From: UBA1140 sp964409295
Lineage (GTDB): Bacteria > Campylobacterota > Campylobacteria > Campylobacterales > Sulfurovaceae
Length of the DNA: 16,657 nt
Assembly: GCA_964409295.1 (NCBI GenBank)
Contig: CAYPCV010000075.1
Location: forward strand, 1-16,657
Direction: 5' to 3'
The notes beneath the pieces are model-generated. The model did no database searches. It was not told where the DNA came from and saw nothing but the letters and a program-made list of their open reading frames with translations. Shown in pieces: positions 1 to 6,762 of the stretch; positions within the stretch are counted from its first letter, which is position 1, and each line of letters opens with the position of its first letter. Position numbers and translations under genes: made by a program.

Positions 1-984
1 ATAGCAATATTATCTACTACAGCAATGGCAGGAGAAACAATTATAAAATCACATGTACCTGTTCTTAAATTTTCAGGAACACACTACTTAGGTTTTGTTA
101 ATTCTAATCCTAATGAAGGTGATTCAACTAATAAATTTGAAACAAGAAGAAACTACCTTCAAGTAAAAGCTTATTTCAAAGAGAACCCAAAAGATTATAT
201 GAGAATTACACTTGATACTCATGATGAAAAAATAGACGGAAAAGAGGGAGAGACTAACGTTAGACTTAAATATGCGTATCTTTATCTTGATAACGTTCTT
301 CCTAATACAGGTCTTGAAATTGGTCAAGCACATAGACCTTGGATTGATTATGAAGAGCATAATTCATGGAATTATCGTTCAATTTCTAAAGTTCTTGTAG
401 AAGAGAAAAATGCAGGTCATTTGACAAATTCAGCAGATAGAGGTATTAACTTTAAAACTAAGTTAGAGAATTTTTCAAGTGAACTGGGAATTTTTAATGG
501 AGAAGGATACCATAATCAAGAAGATGGTTCAAATTTAAGTGCAGAGTGGAGATTAACAGCACACGTTTTAGGCACAGGTAAGAAAAAATCTAAAAAAAGT
601 TTGACTTATGCTAATGTATCCTTTTTTGGTCAGCAAAACAGAGAGAGTGCAAAACATGAAAGTGCAGATTTAAACTGGATGGGTTTACATGCTGTTTATA
701 ATCAACCAGAGTTTCTTGTTTCTGCACAATACATAGATGTTTCAGAATACAAGGGAAGTGGTTACTCTGTGAATGGAGAATATAGAGTTGATTCAAAATG
801 GAATCTTATTGCTCGATATGATGCTTTTGAATTGGATGCAGATACAGAAGAGAAAAAAAGAGCTTTAGCAGGTGTTTCGTACAAATACAATCATAATGTT
901 GAATTTATTGCCAATTACCTCAAAGAGGGTGGTGCGAATGATGCTCAAGATGCTTTGATGTTAACTGCACAAGTTGAGTGGTAA
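1..984 (+). CDS. Outer-membrane porin, 5' end cut by the window edge
   Basis: The reading frame is open from base 1, so the gene begins upstream. The first visible residues, IAILSTTAMA followed by GETII, look like the end of a signal peptide with an A-M-A cleavage site. The methionine at base 25 therefore lies inside the signal peptide and is not the start. About 327 residues are visible. They are rich in alternating polar and aromatic positions typical of beta strands, with charged loops, and the protein ends in QVEW, matching the C-terminal aromatic signature of outer-membrane beta-barrels. It is probably a channel for small anions or nutrients in the outer membrane; the substrate cannot be told. 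A hairpin follows the gene, so it appears separate from the nos genes downstream. The porin assignment rests on overall character rather than a diagnostic motif. Confidence 0.7.
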   Translation: MAILSTTAMAGETIIKSHVPVLKFSGTHYLGFVNSNPNEGDSTNKFETRRNYLQVKAYFKENPKDYMRITLDTHDEKIDGKEGETNVRLKYAYLYLDNVLPNTGLEIGQAHRPWIDYEEHNSWNYRSISKVLVEEKNAGHLTNSADRGINFKTKLENFSSELGIFNGEGYHNQEDGSNLSAEWRLTAHVLGTGKKKSKKSLTYANVSFFGQQNRESAKHESADLNWMGLHAVYNQPEFLVSAQYIDVSEYKGSGYSVNGEYRVDSKWNLIARYDAFELDADTEEKKRALAGVSYKYNHNVEFIANYLKEGGANDAQDALMLTAQVEW

Positions 985-1063
985 TTTTAGATAATTTATT
1001 TGGTTATGGTATTGTAATATGTTTACTTATATCAAAATATTACAAGTACTGTAGTCAAGTAAA

Positions 1064-1094
1064 AAGAGAACAAAGAGAGACCCTTTGTTCCTTT
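1064..1094 (+). terminator. Terminator hairpin after the porin gene
   Basis: GAACAAAG (1068-1075) pairs perfectly with CTTTGTTC (1083-1090) across a 7-nt loop, and the stem extends outward by three more pairs past one mismatch. It lies 83 bp after the porin stop and just before the nosB promoter. The tail CCTTTAAATCTT is only moderately T-rich, so termination strength is uncertain. Confidence 0.5.
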
Positions 1095-1099
1095 AAATC

Positions 1100-1141
1100 T
1101 TGATGTAAATCACTTTTTCACTTTATTTTTTACACTATACT
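1100..1141 (+). promoter_or_regulatory. FNR/CRP-type operator and -10 of the nosB promoter
   Basis: TTGATGTAAATCAC (1100-1113) matches the FNR/DNR-type consensus TTGAT-N4-ATCAA at nine of ten positions. A -10 hexamer TATACT lies at 1136-1141, predicting a start near 1148. The operator centre (1106.5) is then at -41.5, the usual class II activator position, and no -35 box is needed. The nosB start follows with AGGAGA at 1162-1167. The likely regulator is a Crp/Fnr-family protein; in Wolinella such proteins (Nss) control nos genes. The regulator itself is not in the window. Confidence 0.75.
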
Positions 1142-1171
1142 CAACTCTAAGATATATTAGTAGGAGAAAGT

Positions 1172-1954
1172 ATGCACCCAAGTTTTACCAAAGCAAAAAT
1201 ATTTGCATCGTTGGCATTGATTATTTTGACCTTTGCGTTTACCCTTCCGATGATTGCCTTTCATGGGACACTTAACCATATCAATGAAGGTAAAAGTGAA
1301 GAGGTATCAAGCTTTAGCAAGTCAGTTTGGAATCTATACAACCAAGGACGCTATAAAAGTATTGCCACTCCAAAAGAGGCTCACAATAATTTAGAAGAGA
1401 TGATAAAATCTTCTTCTGAAATAGGCATGGCTTCTATGCCTATTTGGGCTGTTTCACTCGAAGCACCCAACTACCCAAAAGAGGCATTTCCCCAAGGAAT
1501 TCCTGTATTTTTTCACTTTGATGGATTTTCAGGAGAAGTTCATGAGATGAATACTATTAACCATTATGTAGGAATGGACCCAATGTGGGTTGGAGGAAAA
1601 CTAGAGCGTGAGATTGGTATCTATGCACTACTTTTTCTTTCACTTATTATGATTTATTTTATTGCATATAATAATAAAATTTTTAAACTTGGAATGTTGA
1701 TTCCCGTCTCTTTGCCTCTCTTATTTATAGCTGATTACTCCTACTGGCTCTATTGGTTTGGACATAATTTACACAACTGGGGTGCATTTAAAATTAAGCC
1801 ATTTATGCCAACCGTCTTTGGAGATGGAAAGATAGCACAGTTTACTACACACTCTTATCCAACGATTGGGTTCTATCTGTTGGTAGCAATTTCATTATTG
1901 AGTCTTTTGGCAATTTTGGCAAGAGGCAAAGCAATGAAAGCGACAAATTCATAA
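1172..1954 (+). CDS. nosB: NosB, nos-cluster membrane protein
   Basis: This 260-residue membrane protein sits directly before nosD, the position of nosB in the Wolinella succinogenes nos cluster. Four membrane segments are visible, at about residues 9-30, 147-166, 171-196 and 229-250. A loop of about 115 residues lies between the first two, probably on the periplasmic side. The protein is rich in His, Met and Trp near membrane edges (for example YWLYWFGHNLHNW around 191-203), which could suit metal or quinone contact, but this is speculation. The biochemical function of NosB is not established; its conservation in clade II (atypical) nos clusters suggests a role in electron supply to, or maturation of, N2O reductase. 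The start is supported by AGGAGA five bases upstream. Naming relies mostly on context and overall topology. Confidence 0.7.
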   Translation: MHPSFTKAKIFASLALIILTFAFTLPMIAFHGTLNHINEGKSEEVSSFSKSVWNLYNQGRYKSIATPKEAHNNLEEMIKSSSEIGMASMPIWAVSLEAPNYPKEAFPQGIPVFFHFDGFSGEVHEMNTINHYVGMDPMWVGGKLEREIGIYALLFLSLIMIYFIAYNNKIFKLGMLIPVSLPLLFIADYSYWLYWFGHNLHNWGAFKIKPFMPTVFGDGKIAQFTTHSYPTIGFYLLVAISLLSLLAILARGKAMKATNS

Positions 1955-1959
1955 ACAAT

Positions 1960-1985
1960 GGTGCGATATAGAAATCGCACCCTAC
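1960..1985 (-). repeat. REP-like hairpin with GTAG head between nosB and nosD
   Basis: GGTGCGAT (1960-1967) and ATCGCACC (1974-1981) form a perfect 8-bp stem with a 6-nt loop. Read on the minus strand the hairpin is preceded directly by GTAG (1985-1982). GTAG followed by a GC-rich imperfect palindrome is the hallmark of REP sequences mobilised by RAYT transposases. It is noticeably more GC-rich than its surroundings. It lies five bases after the nosB stop and just before the nosD ribosome binding site, so it could also modulate nosD expression within the mRNA. Confidence 0.5.
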
Positions 1986-1997
1986 AAAGGTTCAAAT

Positions 1998-3206
1998 TTG
2001 ATTAGAGTATTTATTTTCTTCTTACTATCTACAATGGCTCATGCAAATGCTCTTCAAGATGCTATTGACAAAGCTCCCAATGGTTCTATTTTAAAACTTC
2101 CCAAAGGTATTTATAAGGGTAGTATTGTTATTAAAAAACCATTAACTATTTTGGGCAAAGAGGAGGGTGTAGTTATTGATGGAGAGGGAAATGGTACAGT
2201 TATAAAAATAGAGAGTTCATTTGTAACTCTTAAAAATCTTAGAATAACCAACTCTGGAGAGATGACCCATACTTTAGATTCTGCAATTTTAATCAAAAAT
2301 GCTTCGCAGTGTGAAGTTCGTGCGTGTACGATTGATAATGCTCTTTTTGGTATTGATATGCAGATGGTTAATAACTCAATGATTGTTGATAATAATATTA
2401 CTTCTAAAGAGTTTGATTTGGGGCTTCGTGGCGATGGTCTACGGCTTTGGTACAGTCATGATAATATTGTTCGTAAAAACAGACTTATCAAATCAAGAGA
2501 TATGGTAGTATGGTATTCACATGGAAATTTGATAGAAGAGAACGTAGGCGAGCATTGTCGTTATTCACTTCATTTTATGTATGCAGGTAAAAATATTGTT
2601 AGAAATAATCGCTATAAACACAATTCAGTAGGTATCTTTTTTATGTACTCTCAGGACACCATTGCTACAGGTAATATTGTTCAAAGCTCTATTGGTGCGA
2701 CAGGGATGGGAATTGGGATGAAAGATGTCTCTAACTTTACGATTAAAGACAATACTATTATATACTGTGCCCAAGGGCTTTACATTGATAGGTCTCCATT
2801 TGAACCCGATACTCACAATTGGATTGAAGGGAACAGAGTACTTTATAATTCAGAAGCGATTCATTTTCATTCACTATCTGAAAATAATATTTTGAAAAAT
2901 AATGTGATAAAAGGAAATATAGAGGATATTGTCAACGACAGCCGAGGCAGTAAAACCAATGAAAATGAGATAGTTGGAAACTATTGGGACAACTATGCAG
3001 GTTTTGATAGAAATCAAGATAATATAGGAGACACTCCTCATAAAGTCTATCAATATGCTGACCAACTGTGGGTTTATAATCCTGATGTAAAGTTTTTTTA
3101 CGGCTCTCCTGTTATTTCACTGTTAAATTTCTTGGCAAAATTAGCTCCTTTTTCTGAACCTATATTTTTATTGGAAGATAAAGAGCCAAAAGTAAGAGTA
3201 AATTAA
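1998..3206 (+). CDS. nosD: NosD, periplasmic beta-helix protein for N2O reductase maturation
   Basis: NosD works with the NosF/NosY ABC transporter in assembling the copper centre of N2O reductase. The protein has 402 residues. The N-terminus MIRVFIFFLLSTMAHA is a compact signal peptide ending in A-H-A, so the protein is exported. The rest is made of repeated short strands of the parallel beta-helix (CASH/NosD) type, with recurring N-x-I/V-x-x-N units such as NSMIVDNNI, DNIVRKNR and NIVRNNRY between about residues 50 and 320. The start is TTG at 1998, with AAAGG seven bases upstream; the first downstream ATG would remove most of the signal peptide. It follows nosB after 43 bp that carry a REP-like hairpin, and is probably co-transcribed with it. 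The partners NosF and NosY are not in the window. Confidence 0.9.
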   Translation: MIRVFIFFLLSTMAHANALQDAIDKAPNGSILKLPKGIYKGSIVIKKPLTILGKEEGVVIDGEGNGTVIKIESSFVTLKNLRITNSGEMTHTLDSAILIKNASQCEVRACTIDNALFGIDMQMVNNSMIVDNNITSKEFDLGLRGDGLRLWYSHDNIVRKNRLIKSRDMVVWYSHGNLIEENVGEHCRYSLHFMYAGKNIVRNNRYKHNSVGIFFMYSQDTIATGNIVQSSIGATGMGIGMKDVSNFTIKDNTIIYCAQGLYIDRSPFEPDTHNWIEGNRVLYNSEAIHFHSLSENNILKNNVIKGNIEDIVNDSRGSKTNENEIVGNYWDNYAGFDRNQDNIGDTPHKVYQYADQLWVYNPDVKFFYGSPVISLLNFLAKLAPFSEPIFLLEDKEPKVRVN

Positions 3207-3243
3207 GAATATTTTTCTTCCTATCTTTAAACATCTCCTTTCC

Positions 3244-3285
3244 TTGATGTACATCATATTTTTATTCTCTTATTTTTAATATAAT
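3244..3285 (+). promoter_or_regulatory. FNR/CRP-type operator and -10 of the nosG promoter
   Basis: TTGATGTACATCAT (3244-3257) matches TTGAT-N4-ATCAA at nine of ten positions. A perfect TATAAT lies at 3280-3285, predicting a start near 3292 and placing the operator centre (3250.5) at -41.5. The geometry is identical to the nosB promoter. This makes nosG-C1-C2-H a second, separately started unit under the same type of activator. Confidence 0.75.
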
Positions 3286-3322
3286 CTCTATTAATATAAC
3301 GCTGTGTGAATTAAGGGTTAAG

Positions 3323-4066
3323 ATGGCAAAAATAGAGACAGAACGACGAGAGTTTATAAAGTATTCCACTTTAGGTATTTTGGGATTGGTATTAGCAGGA
3401 GGGGTGGGTCTTAGCCCATTTCTTCATGCCGATGAGTTTCGGCTTCGACCACCAGGGGCTGTAGATGAGCATGAATTTTTAGGTTTATGTATCAAGTGTG
3501 GTCAATGTTTGCAAGTCTGTCCTTATCACTCTATCGAGTTGGCAGATTGGGCAAAAGGAGCAGGAGAAGGAACACCATACATTGACGCAAGCGTGCGTGG
3601 ATGTTGGGCATGTGAAGCCGTTCCCTGTGTCTTAGCTTGTCCTACAGGAGCATTGTCGCATGATTGTGAAAAAGCTGAAGATATACATATGGGGATTGCT
3701 GTTTTAGAATCTCCTCGTACCTGTTTAGCTGTTCGACGAGAGCCAATTCCTGATGGATACAACGAGAAAATGTTGGCTTTTATCAAAGATGTGAATAATG
3801 TTACGGAATATGAAAAAGAAGTTTTAGAGAAGTTTGATAATCGAGCAGGAGACCCTTGTACGCTTTGTGTAGACATGTGTCCTATTGCAAATCCTCTTTC
3901 AGCTATTGCAATGGTTACCAAACCCAATGGGATTACACGCCCTGTAATCTATAATGGTTGTATTGGATGTGGTGTTTGTGAAGAGGTCTGTCCGACAAAT
4001 ACAGCATCTATAGTAATTAAACCACGCGTAACGTATGAAGAACAGTACGGTAAAGGAAGAGTATGA
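3323..4066 (+). CDS. nosG: NosG, NapG-type periplasmic iron-sulfur protein
   Basis: NosG is a NapG homologue proposed to pass electrons from the menaquinol-oxidising NosH towards periplasmic cytochromes and N2O reductase. The protein has 247 residues. A twin-arginine motif, ERREFIKYS (R8-R9), precedes a hydrophobic stretch at about 16-30, indicating Tat export of a folded protein. Four cysteine groups fit four [4Fe-4S] clusters: C56/59/62/66, C94/97/102/106, C179/182/186 with C134 as the probable fourth ligand, and C213/216/219/223. AAGGG stands five bases before the ATG. The stop overlaps the nosC1 start in ATGA. NapG is the main alternative name, but the flanking nosD, nosC1/C2 and nosH make NosG the better call. 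Confidence 0.88.
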   Translation: MAKIETERREFIKYSTLGILGLVLAGGVGLSPFLHADEFRLRPPGAVDEHEFLGLCIKCGQCLQVCPYHSIELADWAKGAGEGTPYIDASVRGCWACEAVPCVLACPTGALSHDCEKAEDIHMGIAVLESPRTCLAVRREPIPDGYNEKMLAFIKDVNNVTEYEKEVLEKFDNRAGDPCTLCVDMCPIANPLSAIAMVTKPNGITRPVIYNGCIGCGVCEEVCPTNTASIVIKPRVTYEEQYGKGRV

Positions 4067-4659
4067 TTAATAAGATAGTATTGAGTTTAGCCCTAATGAT
4101 GTTTATGGGTTGTGGAGATGAACAAAAAAATCCAAATAAAGAAAACGTGGATACACCAACACCCAAAATAGAGATTGTTGCGAATGAACATGCCAAAGAG
4201 ATAAAAGTAGTCCAAAAAGAGAAAGAAGATTCAACAGATACTTTTTATGAGGGGATGACCAATGAGTTCAAACATGGATACGACCCAAAAAGTCAACCTG
4301 CGAATAAAGATGCTTCAGTACGCGTAAAACCTAGAACAGCTGTTGATGCAAACATGCATGTGCGAAGCCCTTATGAAGAGATACAGATAGGATTGCTTGT
4401 TGGCGAATTGTCTAAAAAATTTAAAGTCAAGTGTTCTGCCTGTCACAGTGATTATGCTAATGGTGTGATTGGACCATCTCTTTTGGCTAAAAGTTCCGAT
4501 GAAATTTTTTCGGCTATTGCTGATTTTAAAAGTGGAAAAAAGAGTAATCCTTTGATGGATGGATTGATAGACCATATGGAAGATAGTGAAATTCGTGAAT
4601 TGGCAGATGAAATTTATACATTTAATCAAAAATTAAAAGAGATGAGGAGTAAACAGTGA
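4063..4659 (+). CDS. nosC1: NosC1, monohaem c-type cytochrome lipoprotein
   Basis: This 198-residue cytochrome starts within the nosG stop (ATGA overlap). The N-terminus MINKIVLSLALMMFMGC resembles a lipoprotein signal with the anchoring Cys at 17. A charged, low-complexity stretch of about 80 residues follows. A single haem c site CSACH (C124, C127, H128) lies in the C-terminal half, and M165 in NPLMDG is a candidate sixth ligand. In Wolinella the NosC1/NosC2 pair is thought to link the NosGH quinol-oxidising module with the cytochrome c domain of NosZ. Its C-terminal region (DFKSGKKSNPLMDGL then ADEI) closely parallels that of NosC2, so the two are tandem paralogues. The lipobox (FMGC) is acceptable but not ideal. 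Confidence 0.85.
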   Translation: MINKIVLSLALMMFMGCGDEQKNPNKENVDTPTPKIEIVANEHAKEIKVVQKEKEDSTDTFYEGMTNEFKHGYDPKSQPANKDASVRVKPRTAVDANMHVRSPYEEIQIGLLVGELSKKFKVKCSACHSDYANGVIGPSLLAKSSDEIFSAIADFKSGKKSNPLMDGLIDHMEDSEIRELADEIYTFNQKLKEMRSKQ

Positions 4660-5150
4660 AACATATAATTGTTGGAATTTTAACCGTTGTTATCTTGGGG
4701 CTTATGGTGCTAACCTTTATGGGTGGGCGTGCTTATCATGGAGGAGAGCATGGTAAAGTTATTGAAGATTTTGGAGATAAAGCAAACACTTCTGTAGCTA
4801 CCAAGTTAGAAGAGAAAAGTGACCGAGTAAAAGAGCAGGATGAACTGTCAGCTTTACGAGAAAAAGCTGGAAATATCGGTGCATTTGAGGTTAGTCAAGC
4901 GTATAAAAGTAAGTGTTCTTCTTGTCATGGAGTGAATGGTTCAGGAGAGCAAAATGGTAAAGCCCTAATGGGACCAAAACTCTTTGGACAGAGTGCTGAT
5001 AAGATTTATAAAGACTTAACTGACTTTAAATCAGGACGAAAAGAGAATATGATTATGAAAGGCTTGTTGATTAAGTTAAGTGAAGATGATTTGAGAACCT
5101 TTGCTGATGAGATAGGCGAATTTCCTGCTAAAGCAGAAGCAAATAAATAG
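4656..5150 (+). CDS. nosC2: NosC2, membrane-anchored monohaem c-type cytochrome
   Basis: This 164-residue cytochrome begins with GTG at 4656, overlapping the nosC1 stop by four bases (GTGA), with GAGGAG seven bases upstream. Residues 3-22 form one hydrophobic helix with no lipobox cysteine, so it is probably held in the inner membrane as an uncleaved anchor, unlike NosC1. A charged linker (about 30-75) follows. The haem c site CSSCH is at C87, C90 and H91, and M132 or M134 in ENMIMKG is the likely axial ligand. The C-terminal half matches NosC1 closely. It should act in the periplasm in electron transfer to N2O reductase. Confidence 0.85.
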   Translation: MKHIIVGILTVVILGLMVLTFMGGRAYHGGEHGKVIEDFGDKANTSVATKLEEKSDRVKEQDELSALREKAGNIGAFEVSQAYKSKCSSCHGVNGSGEQNGKALMGPKLFGQSADKIYKDLTDFKSGRKENMIMKGLLIKLSEDDLRTFADEIGEFPAKAEANK

Positions 5151-5175
5151 GCTCTAACGAGGGAGAAGCAGAAAG

Positions 5176-6081
5176 ATGGATAAGTATAATAAGCGAGAGA
5201 CAATAAAAAATAGTACCTTTTGGTCAACTTTTTGGAGTACTACGCCTGATGGTAAAAAAAAGTTTTCCTATCGAATGAAGCGATGGATTTTAGTTATTGG
5301 GATTCATCTGCTTTTCTTTTTATCGTTTTTTATTGATTTACAAGTATTAGAGGGTACACTTAATGGCTCACGCTTTTTAGGCTTTCATATGATTGACCCC
5401 TTTACTACACTAGAGGTATGGCTGGCTACTTATCATATTCCTATCAATATTATTATTGGTGTCTCTACCATTATTCTTGTTTATATGTTGGTAGGTGGTC
5501 GTAGCTACTGTGCATGGGTTTGTCCTTATGGAATATTGAGTGAATATGGAGAAAAACTTCATAATACATTGGTTAAAAAGAAGATTATTAAAAATAGAAA
5601 GTTTGACCACCGTATTAAGTACCTCTTTTGGATAGCTTTTTTATCTATGGCATTTGTAAGTGGATTTATTATCTTTGAGAGCTTCTCTGTCGTAGGTATC
5701 TTAAGTAGAACCATCGCTTATGGTTGGTCTTTGGCACTGATTTGGGTAGTTGTTGTTTTTGCCATTGAGGTATTTTTTTCCAGACGAGCATGGTGTAGCT
5801 ATATCTGTCCAATTGGAACAACTTATGGAATGATAGGAAAAGTATCAGCTTTACGAATCAAGTGGAATGATAGTTGTGATAGCTGTATGGTCTGTCATGA
5901 TGTCTGTTTTGAACCTCAAGTACTAGAGATAACAAAAGCCAAATATAAAAAGCAAATTGATGAGAAAGAGATAACAACTCAATACATCACAGGTGCAGAC
6001 TGTACGCTCTGTGGACGTTGTGTTGATGTTTGTCATGTTGATGCACTAAAATTTGATTTTAGATTAAAAGATTTAGTGTAA
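5176..6081 (+). CDS. nosH: NosH, NapH-type membrane iron-sulfur protein
   Basis: NosH is a NapH/NosR-like inner-membrane protein expected to oxidise menaquinol together with NosG. The protein has 301 residues. Membrane segments are visible at about 36-54, 90-107, 149-167 and 184-200. Two CxxxCP motifs, C112AWVC116P and C207SYIC211P, are typical of the NapH/NosR/CcoG-like group. Two ferredoxin-type clusters lie in the C-terminal cytoplasmic part: C234/237/240/244 and C276/279/282/286. The second group ends CHVDA rather than the usual CP, a small deviation. It lies 25 bp after nosC2, so it is in the same operon. In Wolinella nosF, nosY and nosL follow nosH; here a PAS protein gene follows. Confidence 0.88.
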   Translation: MDKYNKRETIKNSTFWSTFWSTTPDGKKKFSYRMKRWILVIGIHLLFFLSFFIDLQVLEGTLNGSRFLGFHMIDPFTTLEVWLATYHIPINIIIGVSTIILVYMLVGGRSYCAWVCPYGILSEYGEKLHNTLVKKKIIKNRKFDHRIKYLFWIAFLSMAFVSGFIIFESFSVVGILSRTIAYGWSLALIWVVVVFAIEVFFSRRAWCSYICPIGTTYGMIGKVSALRIKWNDSCDSCMVCHDVCFEPQVLEITKAKYKKQIDEKEITTQYITGADCTLCGRCVDVCHVDALKFDFRLKDLV

Positions 6082-6087
6082 TTGATT

Positions 6088-6102
6088 GGGGCTAAAGCCT
6101 AC
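6088..6102 (-). repeat. Short REP-like GTAG/GGCTTTAGCC palindrome after nosH
   Basis: On the minus strand the bases read GTAGGCTTTAGCCCC, a GTAG head joined to a small palindrome, in the 47-bp gap between nosH and the PAS gene. Its orientation is the same as that of the hairpin at 1960-1985. The stem is only three to four pairs, so it is a weak candidate by itself. Confidence 0.25.
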
Positions 6103-6128
6103 AGTTCCAAAGAAAAAAGGAAAAGAAT

Positions 6129-6653
6129 ATGCAACAACGACCAACCCCTGTAGATGAAGAGATTATTTTAGACCCTAAAAAATACATTATTAGTGAAACA
6201 GATGCCAAAGGAAAAATAATCTATTGCAATGATTATTTTATGGAGGTATCGGGTTACAATGAAAATGAACTAATAGGAAAAGCTCATAATGTTGTACGCC
6301 ATCCTGATATGCCTAAAGTAGTTTTTAAACTCTTATGGGAGACGATTTCACAAGGAAAAAATATCAATGCTGTGGTCAAAAATATGGCAAAAGATGGACG
6401 ATATTATTGGATATTTACCGAGTTTGAAGCACGAAGTGATGAGAGTGATAGAATCATCGGTTACCGAGCAGATAGAAAGAGCATTTCGCCACATATACTA
6501 GAAATCATTGCCGAACTCTATGCCGAACTGTTAGAGATAGAAAAAAAAGATGGGATTGAAGCTTCCGAAAAATATTTGGTAGCATTTTTAAAAGAGAAAG
6601 GGGACGATATGGAGTTTTCTAATATTATGGAGGAGATTCATCGGTTTTATTAA
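6129..6653 (+). CDS. Single-domain PAS sensor, CetB/Aer type
   Basis: The 174-residue protein has one PAS domain (about residues 15-120) and a short helical tail. The segment NVVRHPDMPKVVFKLLW (54-70) followed by VKNMAKDGRYYWI (83-95) is the signature of the Aer/CetB-type PAS fold, which in characterised members binds FAD and reads the redox state of the respiratory chain. There is no HAMP domain, chemoreceptor signalling domain, kinase or diguanylate cyclase, so it must act through a partner, as CetB does with CetA in Campylobacter energy taxis. No such partner is next to it. It lies 47 bp after nosH on the same strand, with AAAAAGGAAAAG before the ATG, and is probably read through from the nos operon, suggesting a link between N2O respiration and behaviour. 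Whether it binds FAD is not shown. Confidence 0.8.
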   Translation: MQQRPTPVDEEIILDPKKYIISETDAKGKIIYCNDYFMEVSGYNENELIGKAHNVVRHPDMPKVVFKLLWETISQGKNINAVVKNMAKDGRYYWIFTEFEARSDESDRIIGYRADRKSISPHILEIIAELYAELLEIEKKDGIEASEKYLVAFLKEKGDDMEFSNIMEEIHRFY

Positions 6654-6677
6654 GAGATAAAGTTTGTAGAATTAAGG

Positions 6678-6761
6678 TTTAGATGGTCATGCATCTTAAA
6701 TTTTGCATATTGATTTATATTCTAATCTTTTTATCAACTATTTTAAGATGCATGACCTAAA
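6678..6761. repeat. Long inverted repeat (16-bp perfect arms) between convergent genes
   Basis: GGTCATGCATCTTAAA (6685-6700) and its exact complement (6742-6757) are separated by 41 nt. Outside, TTTA (6678-6681) can pair with TAAA (6758-6761) past a 3-nt bulge. Inside the loop, TTGAT (6710-6714) can pair with ATCAA (6733-6737). It fills the gap between the PAS gene stop and the dgkA stop. It may act as a two-way terminator, but the large loop and lack of a T-run directly after the stem are unusual for one. Confidence 0.6.
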
Positions 6762-6762
6762 T

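Noticed and set aside
25..984. Porin gene starting at the ATG at base 25
   Set aside because: The frame is open to base 1 and the residues before this Met continue a signal peptide ending in A-M-A, so the true start is outside the window.
3526..3927. 133-residue open frame on the minus strand inside nosG
   Set aside because: It lies fully antisense to a well-supported iron-sulfur protein gene, lacks a ribosome binding site and shows no recognisable domain.
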